Assembly (NCBI RefSeq): GCF_049341845.1
Contig: NZ_JBMPIT010000011.1
Span: forward strand, 20,051-84,050
Direction of reading: 5' to 3'
DNA: 64,000 nucleotides
From: Curtobacterium guangdongense
Lineage (GTDB): Bacteria > Actinomycetota > Actinomycetes > Actinomycetales > Microbacteriaceae
The first letter of the stretch is position 1; every line of letters begins with the position of its first letter. The position numbers and the translations under genes were made by a program. The notes beneath the pieces are model-generated. The model had not been told where the DNA came from. It saw only the letters and a program-made list of their open reading frames with translations, and searched no databases. Positions 1 to 7,320 of this stretch are shown here, in pieces.

Positions 1-847
1 CGACCTCGGTCACCGTCGCCGCAGCGGATTCGGGCGCGACAGATCGGATGGCCTCGATGAACCAGCGGAAGCCCTCGCGACGCATGATCCCGAGCAGGGC
101 GTTCCGCTCCACGCGACCGACGAGTTCCAGGAAGTCCTCGTCGACTCGACCCAGCGTCATGTCCGTGTCGAAGATGGACGGGGAGCAGCACGGGTACACG
201 AGGCCGTCGTTGTGGAAGATGACCTGTGTGCCCGGGCAGTAGAGCATGCCTTCGGTGATCGGACGCCGTCGGAACTCGCTTTCGTCGAGCGCTCGGGCTT
301 CCCCGGCCGGCACCACGGGGAACTTCGTCACCTGGATGCCGTCGGTGCTGTCGCCGAGCTCTTCGAGGAGACCGTTCGAGTTCTTCGACGTGCTCACGCA
401 CATGTTGAGCACGATGCGAACACGGCGGTCCCGAGATGCTTCGAGGATGTTCTTGATGCGGCCGGACGTGATGTACGGGGCATGGAAGTCGTCGTAGCTC
501 AGGGTCAGCTCCCGGAGCCCAACAGCCTCGAACTCGGCGAGCACCCGGTCGGCGGCGCGTGGGGTGACGCCCCAGAACCCGTTCGTGACACAGGAAGCGT
601 TCTTGCCTGCAGCGGTGATACGACCGATGATCTCCATCGTTCGCCGCCGTCGGATGAGCGGCTCACCGCCGGTCAAGCCGATGTCGCGTACTTCCTCCCG
701 GGCGAGCAACTGATCGACGATCCGGTCGACGAGCGCATCGTCGAGGTTCGCCGTCGCATCCGGTGAGCTACTCACACAGCAGTGCGCACAACGAGCGTTG
801 CACTTCGAGTCGAAGTTGATACCGACGCTCCAGCGCGGCGTGGTCAT
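1..847 (-). CDS. epeE: Radical SAM peptide epimerase, YydG/EpeE-like (3' end outside window)
   Basis: The frame stays open from the ATG at 847 to the window edge, giving 282 residues without a stop, so the C-terminus is missing. The radical SAM cluster motif CNARCAHC lies at residues 16-23 and is followed by a GGEP motif near residue 60. A second cysteine group sits at C204, C220 and C221 (YCPG...YPCC). In B. subtilis YydG/EpeE (about 319 aa) an adjacent Cys pair near 222-223 supplies the hydrogen atom for epimerisation, so position and pattern agree. The start follows AAGGA by a few bases and lies 59 bases after the precursor gene at 907-1032, with which it is probably co-transcribed. Expected role: converts L residues of the precursor to D. 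The family call rests on motif and neighbour; another SPASM-like RiPP enzyme is possible. Protease and ABC genes expected downstream would lie outside the window. Confidence 0.82.
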   Translation of the reverse strand, partial: MTTPRWSVGINFDSKCNARCAHCCVSSSPDATANLDDALVDRIVDQLLAREEVRDIGLTGGEPLIRRRRTMEIIGRITAAGKNASCVTNGFWGVTPRAADRVLAEFEAVGLRELTLSYDDFHAPYITSGRIKNILEASRDRRVRIVLNMCVSTSKNSNGLLEELGDSTDGIQVTKFPVVPAGEARALDESEFRRRPITEGMLYCPGTQVIFHNDGLVYPCCSPSIFDTDMTLGRVDEDFLELVGRVERNALLGIMRREGFRWFIEAIRSVAPESAAATVTEV

Positions 848-870
848 GCTGAGTCCTTGGGATCGAGGTC

Positions 871-891
871 GTCGAGGGTCCCCGCCTCGAC
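871..891 (-). promoter_or_regulatory. Small hairpin between precursor and radical SAM gene
   Basis: A 7-bp perfect stem (GTCGAGG/CCTCGAC) with a 7-base loop lies in the 59-base gap between the precursor stop and the radical SAM start. Such a hairpin could stabilise the upstream peptide message or lower read-through, so that precursor exceeds enzyme. There is no U-tract, so it is not a strong terminator. The function is inference. Confidence 0.3.
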
Positions 892-906
892 ATCTCGAAT
901 CGGCGA

Positions 907-1032
907 TCAGCCGCCGACGATGACGGCGCCGCCCTGTCCGACGACGAAGTACCACAGGTCGTCGACCACTTCGAGTTCGGCGACGGTGTCGTCGACGACG
1001 AAGCTCTCGAGCATGCTCTTGGTGTTCTCCAT
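907..1032 (-). CDS. epeX: Epipeptide precursor, YydF/EpeX-like RiPP (41 aa)
   Basis: The ATG at 1032 is preceded by a strong ribosome site (GGAAGGAGG, about 5 bases spacing), which decides the start over an in-frame upstream start at 1104. The 41-residue product has an acidic leader (residues 1-26, rich in D, E and V) and ends in WYFVVGQGGAVIVGG. The box DLWYFV (25-30) is identical to that of B. subtilis YydF, whose mature peptide is WYFVKSKENRWILGSGH with D-Val at position 4 and D-allo-Ile at position 12. Here Val30 and Ile38 occupy exactly those positions, and the Gly two residues after the Ile is also kept. A radical SAM enzyme follows directly. Predicted core: residues 27-41, 15 aa, more glycine-rich and without the charged middle of the Bacillus peptide. 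Likely an exported antimicrobial or signalling peptide; activity is inference. Confidence 0.8.
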   Translation of the reverse strand: MENTKSMLESFVVDDTVAELEVVDDLWYFVVGQGGAVIVGG

Positions 1033-1081
1033 ATCCCCCTCCTTCCCACGTCTCGTTGTTGGTCGAGGCGGGGATGCCACC

Positions 1082-1111
1082 ACCCTATTGAACCGTTCGG
1101 TCATATGTAAA
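1082..1111 (-). promoter_or_regulatory. Predicted promoter of the epipeptide operon
   Basis: On the minus strand TTTACA (1106-1111) is followed after 18 bases by TAGGGT (1082-1087), matching actinobacterial vegetative -35 and TANNNT -10 patterns. It lies about 50 bases upstream of the precursor start, in a locally AT-rich patch. Prediction only. Confidence 0.42.
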
Positions 1112-1160
1112 GTTCTAGCGGAGTGGCCGGTTGCGGCGGCGCATTACGATCGGGAGGGTG

Positions 1161-1385
1161 ATGAACGATGTGACGCCCGGCCGCTACCGTCACTTCAAGG
1201 GCGGCGAGTACGAGGTCCTGTTCGTCGCCCGCGACACTGAGACCGAGGAGCCCGTCGTCGTGTACCAGGCCCTCTACGGGCAACGCGGCCACTGGGTTCG
1301 GTCACTTGCCGACTTCACCGCGCACGTGACACGCGGTGACTACGACGGCCCGCGATTCAGCCGCGTTCAACCGGACCGGACCTGA
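1161..1385 (+). CDS. DUF1653 family protein
   Basis: A 74-residue protein beginning MNDVTPGRYRHFKGGEYEVL. The pattern PGxYRHFKG, then EPVVVYQALYG and WVR near residue 47, is the signature of the small DUF1653 family, whose function is not known. The ATG at 1161 follows GGGAGGG by one base; an in-frame start 30 bases upstream lacks a ribosome site and was not chosen. It is divergent from the epipeptide operon and shares its upstream region, but nothing suggests a functional link. Confidence 0.85.
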   Translation: MNDVTPGRYRHFKGGEYEVLFVARDTETEEPVVVYQALYGQRGHWVRSLADFTAHVTRGDYDGPRFSRVQPDRT

Positions 1386-1429
1386 CCGCCCGAATCAACC
1401 CGATCCTCCGGTCCGCAGTCTGAACACGT

Positions 1430-2242
1430 CTATCGTGCGGACGTCAGCGCCTCCACGAACGGATCGACCGCCGCCCCGGATCGCCCGACCACCACGATGT
1501 CGCGCTGGACCCGCGGGCGGAGCCGCGACCGCTCCGCGTCACCCGTCAGCGTCGACTCCGGCACGACTGCGAGCCCGAACCCGGCCGAGGCAAGCGCAGC
1601 AGCGGCGGCGGGGGAGCCGACGAGGGTCGTGACGAGGGGCACGAGTCCGCACTCGACGAACAGCCTGGCGAGCCAGCTCCCGTAGCCCGTGTCGCCGGAG
1701 ATCCCGATGAGCGGACCGGTCGCCACGGTCTTGAGGGTCACGTCCGAGTCCGGCGAGCCGATGACGACGATCTCCTCCGTCCCGACCTCCCGAACGACGA
1801 GGTCGGGAGCGTCCACCGGTCCGGGCACGATCGCGACGTCCTGCGTCCCACGACGGACCTCGTCCACCATCCCGAGTGCGCTCGAGCCCTCGCTGAGCTC
1901 GGGAAGCGGGCCACCGACGGAACAGAGTGCCGGCACCACGAACGGCACCGTGAACGTCTGCGCCACGACGAGTCGGATCGGTGCTGTGCCGCGCGCTGCT
2001 TCCTCGGCCCGGAGTGCGGCGTCGAGGGCATCACGCGCCAGAGGAGCGAACGCACGACCAGCGGGCGTGAGGGTCGCACCACGACGTCCTCGGTCGAACA
2101 CCGCGACGCCGAGGTCCCGCTCCAGGCTCGACACCTGGTGTGAGACAGCCGGCTGCGTGAGGTGCAGCTTCCGAGCGGCGCGGGAGATCGACCCGGCTTC
2201 GACGACCGCCAGGAAGACCTCGAACGCTCGGAGGTTGGGCAT
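1430..2242 (-). CDS. LysR family transcriptional regulator
   Basis: 270 residues with an N-terminal winged helix (1-60: FEVFLAVVEAGSISRAARKL, then LTQPAVSHQV) typical of LysR proteins, and a C-terminal ligand-binding half from about residue 90. Full family length is about 290-300, so this one is slightly short. It is divergent from the short-chain dehydrogenase at 2361, and the gap holds a perfect 20-bp palindrome. By the usual LysR arrangement it probably controls that dehydrogenase and itself; the inducer is unknown. Confidence 0.88.
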   Translation of the reverse strand: MPNLRAFEVFLAVVEAGSISRAARKLHLTQPAVSHQVSSLERDLGVAVFDRGRRGATLTPAGRAFAPLARDALDAALRAEEAARGTAPIRLVVAQTFTVPFVVPALCSVGGPLPELSEGSSALGMVDEVRRGTQDVAIVPGPVDAPDLVVREVGTEEIVVIGSPDSDVTLKTVATGPLIGISGDTGYGSWLARLFVECGLVPLVTTLVGSPAAAAALASAGFGLAVVPESTLTGDAERSRLRPRVQRDIVVVGRSGAAVDPFVEALTSAR

Positions 2243-2266
2243 AAAAGCAGTCTATGGAAGTCAGAA

Positions 2267-2286
2267 CAAACATCGACCGATGTTTG
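2267..2286. promoter_or_regulatory. Palindromic operator between LysR and SDR genes
   Basis: Arms CAAACATCG and CGATGTTTG with a 2-base spacer form a perfect 20-bp inverted repeat. It lies 25 bases upstream of the LysR start and 75 bases upstream of the dehydrogenase start, in an AT-rich patch of an otherwise GC-rich region. Candidate binding site of the adjacent LysR protein or a second regulator. Confidence 0.6.
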
Positions 2287-2360
2287 GGACTGGTGTATGG
2301 GAAGGGCTGGTTCTCGTCCATGTGCAGCAAGCGCTGTGCACCAGAACGGAAGGAATCGAC

Positions 2361-3053
2361 ATGACCAAGCGCATCCTCATCATCGGCGGCGGGTCCGGTA
2401 TCGGGCGTGCCCTCGCGAGCGAGCTCACGGCCCGCGGCGACGACGTGCTCATCGGCGCGCGCGACACCGCCCGGACGGCAGCGGACGTCCCGGACCTCGA
2501 CGTGGTGCACGCCGACCTCGGCGACGAGGCCTCGATCGCCGCCCTCGCCGAAGCTGGCCCGTTCGACGCGGTCATCTCCCTCGCTGCGGCGCACGCCAAC
2601 GGCCCCGTCGGCGACCTCGACCGCCAGGCTGTAGAGGGCGCGTTCGGAGCCAAGGTCGTCGGACCGATCCTGCTCGCGAAGCACCTCGCCCCGGTGATGC
2701 GGCCCGGCGGCGTCTTCGTGCTCTTCTCGGGCGTCGCCGCGTGGAAGCCGGCACCGGGACTGGCCGTGATGGCGACGACGAACGGCGCGGTGTCGTTCCT
2801 GGTCGAGGCGCTCGCGGTCGAGCTCGCTCCGCTGCGCGCGGTGGCCGTCTCTCCGGGGATCATCGACTCCGGCGTGTGGGACGGCATGGGCGACGATGCC
2901 AAGCGGCAGATGTTCGAGGAGACGGCAGGGGCGAACCCGGTGGGCCGCGTCGGATCGCCGGCCGACGTTGTGTCGGCTGTACTGCTGGCGATCGACAACA
3001 CGTTCGTCACCGGGACCACGCTGCACGTCGACGGCGGCGGTCGCCTGGGGTGA
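2361..3053 (+). CDS. Short-chain dehydrogenase/reductase lacking the usual catalytic Tyr-Lys
   Basis: 230 residues. An N-terminal Rossmann motif GGGSGIGRA (9-17) shows nucleotide binding, and the C-terminal VDGGGRLG is the normal SDR ending. After the serine strand (LFSGVAAW) the family's YxxxK is absent: the equivalent stretch reads VMATTNGAVSFLVEALAVEL. The substrate helix ending VSPGIIDSG is normal. The protein may therefore use a different mechanism or be a regulatory SDR; related SDRs with Asn at this point exist. The ATG at 2361 follows AAGGA. Divergently transcribed from a LysR gene that probably regulates it. Confidence 0.85.
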   Translation: MTKRILIIGGGSGIGRALASELTARGDDVLIGARDTARTAADVPDLDVVHADLGDEASIAALAEAGPFDAVISLAAAHANGPVGDLDRQAVEGAFGAKVVGPILLAKHLAPVMRPGGVFVLFSGVAAWKPAPGLAVMATTNGAVSFLVEALAVELAPLRAVAVSPGIIDSGVWDGMGDDAKRQMFEETAGANPVGRVGSPADVVSAVLLAIDNTFVTGTTLHVDGGGRLG

Positions 3054-3171
3054 GCCGCCGGGGACGTGCGGCGCCTGCCGGGGGTGGGGCGAGCCTCCCG
3101 GCCAGGTCGGTTGCCGAACTCGTGACGGACGCAGTCAGAGCGACCCGGGCGGCTCCGGTGAGTGGCGCGCC

Positions 3172-3807
3172 CTACCGCACGTACAACGTCGCCGGCTTCC
3201 CCGGCCCCTCCGCAGCCTTCGCGTCCGTCGCCGTCAGCAACGGCACCATCGCCCGCCGGAACGAGTCCGGCAGCAGCCGCTCACTGAGGACGGCCTCGTG
3301 CAGCCCCCGGAGCGCCGACATGGTGAACGGCGAGGGCAGGAGCCCATGCGGGTCCGGCGCCCCACGATGATCGGCACGGAGCCGAGCGACCGCGAACCCG
3401 AGGATGTCGTCGTGCCCGTGCACCATGCCCGTCGCCTCGCCGATCGGCACGAGACGCGCGTCGTCCCCGAGGTCGAGCGACGCCGCAGGCACGACATCGA
3501 GGTGCGCCACGGACAGCACCCACCCGCGGTCGTCCCGCGAGGGATCGTCGAACACGTGCAACTGCCTCGGCGCGAGCCCCGTCACGCCCGCCTTGTCGCG
3601 AAGCGATCGGAGCACCGCGTCCGCGAGCCGCTCACCCTCGTGCACGAACGTCCCCGGCAACCGCCAGTCGCCGTCCGTCTGGTCCCGGACCTGCACGACC
3701 GAGAGCGCTCCGCCGACCGGAACGGTGAGCACGGCGGTGTCGACCGCGACGGATGGTCGCGGGTAGTCGGACAGGCGCCTGCCGTTCGCGTCGCGGTACT
3801 CGGTCAC
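3172..3807 (-). CDS. nrtR: NrtR-type Nudix-related transcriptional regulator
   Basis: 211 residues: a Nudix fold (about 15-145) fused to a C-terminal winged helix (about 150-211; FTMSALRGLHEAVLSERLLP then FRRAM and the ending ATLYVR). The Nudix box is degenerate: where hydrolases have REUxEExGU this protein has RSLRDKAGV, so metal-binding glutamates are lost. That combination marks NrtR, a repressor that senses ADP-ribose-type ligands and controls NAD metabolism. The start is GTG at 3807. Two 22-bp operators lie immediately upstream, and the divergent gene is an ADP-ribosylglycohydrolase, a known type of NrtR target. Likely self-regulated. Confidence 0.85.
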   Translation of the reverse strand: MTEYRDANGRRLSDYPRPSVAVDTAVLTVPVGGALSVVQVRDQTDGDWRLPGTFVHEGERLADAVLRSLRDKAGVTGLAPRQLHVFDDPSRDDRGWVLSVAHLDVVPAASLDLGDDARLVPIGEATGMVHGHDDILGFAVARLRADHRGAPDPHGLLPSPFTMSALRGLHEAVLSERLLPDSFRRAMVPLLTATDAKAAEGPGKPATLYVR

Positions 3808-3814
3808 GGCACGA

Positions 3815-3836
3815 GTTTACGCATGCTTGCGTAAAC
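3815..3836. promoter_or_regulatory. NrtR operator 1
   Basis: Inverted repeat GTTTACGCA/TGCGTAAAC with a 4-base centre, starting 7 bases from the nrtR start codon. The distance and sequence match to the second site (3858-3879) indicate one regulator binding both. Confidence 0.78.
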
Positions 3837-3857
3837 CTGTTGACGGGTGCATGCTGA

Positions 3858-3879
3858 GTTTACGCGAACCTGCGTAAAC
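3858..3879. promoter_or_regulatory. NrtR operator 2
   Basis: Inverted repeat GTTTACGC/GCGTAAAC with a 6-base centre, 22 bp overall and centred 43 bp (about four helical turns) from operator 1. It ends 11 bases before the glycohydrolase ATG and abuts its ribosome site, so binding would block that gene's initiation. Confidence 0.78.
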
Positions 3880-3890
3880 CTGGAGGGGCC

Positions 3891-4835
3891 ATGACGAACA
3901 CCACTGACCGAGCCATCGGCGCAGTCCTCGGATCCGCGGCGGGCGACGCGCTCGGCGCCGGCTACGAGTTCCAGCCGCCCGTCCCGGAGCCGACGCCCAT
4001 CCGCATGAAGGGCGGCGGCGCGTTCAACTGGGCACCGGGGGAGTGGACCGACGACACGAGCATGGCCGTCCCGATCCTGCGGACCGCAGCTCGTGGCGGC
4101 TCGTTCGCGGACGACGCGGCGCTCGACGGGCTCGTCGCGGCCTGGGCGGACTGGGCGCGGACCGCGCCCGACGTCGGCATCCAGACACGCAGCGTCTTGG
4201 CCGGTCTGGAGGCTCGGACCGCGTCCGCCTCGCGGGCGTCCGCCCGGCGCGTCCACGACCAAAGCGGTCGTTCCGCTGGCAACGGATCGTTGATGCGGAC
4301 GGCGCCGCTGGTGCTGGCGTACCTGGACCCGGCGGAGGACACCGGTCGTCGGCTCGCCGACGCTGCCCGGGCGGTCAGTGACCTGACCCACTACGAGGCC
4401 GACGCTGGCGATGCGTGCGTGCTCTGGTGCGTCGCGATCCGGCACGCGGTGCTGACGGGGGCCCTCGACGTTCGGCGTGGACTCGACCAGCTGCCGACGG
4501 ACCGTCGGCGGGTGTGGGCCGAGCGACTGTCCGCTGCCGAGGCCGGCCAGCCCGTCGACTTCACCGCGACGAACGGCTGGGTCGTGTCCACACTGCAGGC
4601 TGCGTACGCCGCGGTGCTCCGGAGTGACTCGCTCGAGAGCGCCCTCGTCGCAGCGGTCCGATCGGGCAACGACACCGACACGGTGGCGGCGATCGCCGGG
4701 GGACTCGCCGGCGCGCTGTACGGCGAGTCTGCGCTGCCGGGTGACTGGCGGGAACTGCTGCACGGCTGGCCCGGGCTGCGCGCCGACGACCTCGTCGCGC
4801 TGAGCTCGCAGGCGGTGCGGGCCCGAGCGGCCTGA
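3891..4835 (+). CDS. ADP-ribosylglycohydrolase (DraG-like)
   Basis: 314 residues with the family's metal-binding motifs in order: GDALGAGYEF near 19-28, WTDDTSM near 51-57, NGSLMRTAPL near 129-138, and SGNDTDTVAAIAGGLAGALYG near 257-277. These residues hold the dinuclear magnesium site that cleaves ADP-ribose from proteins or small molecules. The ATG at 3891 follows GGAGGGG. It is divergent from nrtR with two shared operators, so its expression probably follows NAD or ADP-ribose levels. Substrate (protein-, DNA- or free ADP-ribosyl) cannot be told from sequence. Confidence 0.92.
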   Translation: MTNTTDRAIGAVLGSAAGDALGAGYEFQPPVPEPTPIRMKGGGAFNWAPGEWTDDTSMAVPILRTAARGGSFADDAALDGLVAAWADWARTAPDVGIQTRSVLAGLEARTASASRASARRVHDQSGRSAGNGSLMRTAPLVLAYLDPAEDTGRRLADAARAVSDLTHYEADAGDACVLWCVAIRHAVLTGALDVRRGLDQLPTDRRRVWAERLSAAEAGQPVDFTATNGWVVSTLQAAYAAVLRSDSLESALVAAVRSGNDTDTVAAIAGGLAGALYGESALPGDWRELLHGWPGLRADDLVALSSQAVRARAA

Positions 4836-4918
4836 CCTCGGCGGTGTTCTCGGTGGTGTCGGAGGCTTCGATGGGGGGAGCCTCCGGCGCCGCCGTGCAC
4901 GTCGATAGGCTGCGGGGG

Positions 4919-5443
4919 ATGGTCGAGCTGGTGGAGCACCGAGCGGAGTGGGGCCCGCTGTTTCGTTCGGAAGCCCATCGGCTCGCTCCCGCGCTGGGCC
5001 CGGCCGTCACTGCGATCGAGCACATCGGGAGCACTGCGGTCCCCGGGCTCGTGGCGAAGCCGATCATCGACCTCGCGGCTCGTAGCGCCACGGACGTTGA
5101 CCCGTTCGGGCTGTCGTCGCTCGTGGCACCGCTCGGGTACGAGCAACACCGGCGGGGCCCGAAGAACCACGGCGTCTACATCCGCTCGACAGGGGAGCGA
5201 CGGACGCACATCCTGCACGTGTTCGCTGCGGACGAATGGGAGACGTGCAACCAACGGCTCTTCCGCGACGCACTGCTCCGGGATCCCGCGGTTCGAGCAC
5301 GATACGGGGAGCTGAAGCGGGCGCTCGCCGGAGCCGCTCACGGGCGGGACTACACAGCGGGGAAGCGGGATCTCGTGGAGGAGGTCCTCAACGTCGAGCG
5401 TGCACGACGAGGGCTACCGCCGACGTCGGCGTGGGACAAGTGA
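4919..5443 (+). CDS. GrpB/UPF0157 family protein
   Basis: 174 residues beginning MVELVEHRAEW. The motifs IEHIGSTAVPGLVAKPIIDL (about 41-60), the central RTHILHVF and the ending YTAGKRDLVEEVL are diagnostic of GrpB/UPF0157, a nucleotidyltransferase-fold family without proven substrate. The ATG at 4919 was chosen because similarity starts there; a longer in-frame start at 4844 would add an unrelated N-terminus. It follows the glycohydrolase on the same strand by 83 bases. Confidence 0.85.
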   Translation: MVELVEHRAEWGPLFRSEAHRLAPALGPAVTAIEHIGSTAVPGLVAKPIIDLAARSATDVDPFGLSSLVAPLGYEQHRRGPKNHGVYIRSTGERRTHILHVFAADEWETCNQRLFRDALLRDPAVRARYGELKRALAGAAHGRDYTAGKRDLVEEVLNVERARRGLPPTSAWDK

Positions 5444-5483
5444 GCGTCGGCGTCACTCGCGTTCCGTCTGGCAGGCTGCTGCC

Positions 5484-6284
5484 GTGACGTCGAAGCTCAC
5501 TCGCGGCCTGATCGGATGGGCCGCTGCGGCGTCGGTCGGCACCTGCATCGGACTGGCGCTGCAGCTCTGGATCTGGATCGTGCTCGCGCTGCGGCCGGTC
5601 AGCCACGGGAGCGGGGACTACCTGGGCTACCAGTATGCTGCGCTGGTCCTCGCAACCCTGCCGTCCGTGATCGCGTTGGGTGTCGTGATCCGGTTCATGC
5701 TTCGGCACGGTCGGCGTCGGTCATCCGTGTGGTTGCTCGTCACTGACATCGTCTGTCTGACGCTCGTGGGAGTGCTGATCGTGCCCCCGGCTCTCACGGT
5801 CTTCCGGTTCGCGCCAACCGACGATGCGGTGTTCCACGAGCGCGCCCGCCTCGGCTACTTCGCCGACGGCGATCCAGGCTCGGACTTCAGGCCGGACGAC
5901 GCGCAGTACGCGTTGCAGAAGCGGGTCGACGCCGTCGCGCACGACTTGGGGTTCGAGGACGATGACATTCCGTACGTCAAGGCGCCCGGTGACGCAACCC
6001 ATCATCCCCGTCCGGGAACCAGTCCCGCGGGAAACCCGTGCACGACCTACTTCGAGTCCTTCACCCTGCCGTCGTCCGTCGACCAGGGCCGCGCTGAGGC
6101 CGAGGTGTCGGCGACGTGGGCGAAGCAGTCGGCTGCTGGCGCGGGCGACTTCGTCGACGGGCCGAGTGCGCTCGTCCTCACGCTGAACGCCGGTGGGTCC
6201 ATCAAGTACACGCCGGAGAACCGGACCTTCGTCACTCAAACGGGGTGCTTGATCGATGAGCCGGCTCGGCCGATGGGTGACTGA
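5484..6284 (+). CDS. Membrane protein of unknown function, three predicted TM helices
   Basis: 266 residues from a GTG start (VTSKLTRG). Three hydrophobic stretches lie near residues 9-36, 52-71 and 81-105, followed by a soluble domain of about 160 residues containing two cysteines (PAGNPCTTY and TQTGCLIDEP), presumably outside the cell. I recognise no family. It lies 40 bases after the GrpB gene on the same strand and converges on the lipoprotein array at 6354-9229. Its extracellular domain shows no clear relation to those lipoproteins. Confidence 0.6.
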   Translation: MTSKLTRGLIGWAAAASVGTCIGLALQLWIWIVLALRPVSHGSGDYLGYQYAALVLATLPSVIALGVVIRFMLRHGRRRSSVWLLVTDIVCLTLVGVLIVPPALTVFRFAPTDDAVFHERARLGYFADGDPGSDFRPDDAQYALQKRVDAVAHDLGFEDDDIPYVKAPGDATHHPRPGTSPAGNPCTTYFESFTLPSSVDQGRAEAEVSATWAKQSAAGAGDFVDGPSALVLTLNAGGSIKYTPENRTFVTQTGCLIDEPARPMGD

Positions 6285-6353
6285 GGTTCTCAGTCCGCGG
6301 TGCCGACGCTCCATCTGCCGATGCCGCGTGTGCGAGAGACAGCCGCCATGGCG

Positions 6354-6765
6354 TCATCCCTGTTCGGCAACGGACGCACACATCGACTCGACGGTGACGG
6401 TTGTCGTCCGAGGGTTCGCAGTCAACGGTTCGGTGGTGTTCGCGCAGCATGTCCGCGACGGACTCGATGTACGCCTTCGGGTCACTCGGCGCTGAGCCCA
6501 TGGCATTCCAGTGGTCCTGTCTTCCACCATGCGGATCGTCATCGGCCGTGCACTCCGCGTGCGCTGGCTCAGCGTTGCGTTCAACTTCTACCCACTCGGA
6601 TCCGTCGACGTCGAACACCTGGTGCAGCACCTGCTCGGCGGCTTGCCTGCTCTGCTGCTCGTCCACGGCGGCCCCTCCTGGCGGAGTCGCCGAGCACCCC
6701 GACACCGTCATGGTCAGTTCTACGGCGATACCCAAGGCGGCATTGGTCGATCTCGGCTGCATCAT
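6354..6765 (-). pseudogene. Broken lipoprotein gene, copy of the one at 8735-9229
   Basis: It starts MMQPRSTNAALG with lipobox VSGC and matches the intact gene at 8735-9229 through PHGGRQDHW and DPKAYI to about residue 110. Then a run of roughly 85 bases present in the intact copy is missing, the frame shifts, and the true ending (TANPRTTTVTVES...) appears in another frame ending at 6354. The original frame reads on to about 6232 as unrelated sequence. The bases before the start (CCATGGTGAACGC) match those before the intact copy (CCATGGTGAGCGC), where they form the toxin gene's last codon and stop; the duplicated block therefore included the toxin's 3' end. Confidence 0.75.
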
Positions 6766-6799
6766 GCGTTCACCATGGGTCGATGGTCCCGCAGTGGCG

Positions 6800-7315
6800 T
6801 CACTGCTCGTAGTCGGCAATGTTCCCGGTGCCACAAGACGAGTCGACTTGGATCGATGTTCGGTGTTCGGAGGCGTTGAACGAGATGGTTCGAACGGGGT
6901 CGCCTTCGGCTGCGACGGAGTACAGCGTGAGGCCGTCGTTTCGCTTGGCGTCCCGGTAGGACGGCGACAAGCCCCTGGCCTCCCACTCCGCGCCGACCTT
7001 CTTCACGAGCTCGCCGGGCTGTTCGACGCCCGTCGCGTGCTGGTCCCACGAGAAGGCGACCCCAGCCCCGCCGTCGCTTTTGCCGCATTCGAATGCGATC
7101 GGCGCGCCACCGTGGCTGATCCAATCGAGGCCCGTCAGGTCCATCGTCGACTGCACGAACGCACGCATGTGTACACGTGCCTGGTCTGCATCCAGTGCCT
7201 TCTCCTCGCTACTCTGCTGGGCGCAGCCGGAGAGGGGGACCAAAACGCCGAGCACGAATGCCATGACGACAGTCTTCAATGGTTGAACCCGAGTAGCGGG
7301 GCGGATACGGACCAC
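6800..7315 (-). CDS. Lipoprotein, distant member of the tandem immunity-like family
   Basis: 171 residues from GTG at 7315, five bases after the stop of the preceding lipoprotein, which suggests translational coupling; TTG at 7279 is an alternative. A hydrophobic stretch ends in the lipobox VPLSGC. The mature part aligns with the two upstream genes: TMDLTGLDW for TMxVAxGxW, then SWDQHATGV, and the ending SSCGTGNIADYE for SLCGxGNVDDF. Two conserved cysteines probably form a disulfide. It is the most divergent of the array. Likely surface-anchored; a role in immunity to the toxin at 9234-11039 is inferred from position. Confidence 0.75.
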   Translation of the reverse strand: MVRIRPATRVQPLKTVVMAFVLGVLVPLSGCAQQSSEEKALDADQARVHMRAFVQSTMDLTGLDWISHGGAPIAFECGKSDGGAGVAFSWDQHATGVEQPGELVKKVGAEWEARGLSPSYRDAKRNDGLTLYSVAAEGDPVRTISFNASEHRTSIQVDSSCGTGNIADYEQ

Positions 7316-7320
7316 TCGAG

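Noticed and set aside
212..766. Long plus-strand open frame over the radical SAM gene
   Set aside because: It is the antisense shadow of a minus-strand frame with a full radical SAM motif set and good ribosome site.
1033..1104. Upstream start that would lengthen the epipeptide precursor to 65 residues
   Set aside because: The added residues are basic and unlike a RiPP leader, it lies on top of the predicted promoter, and the internal ATG has a near-perfect ribosome site.
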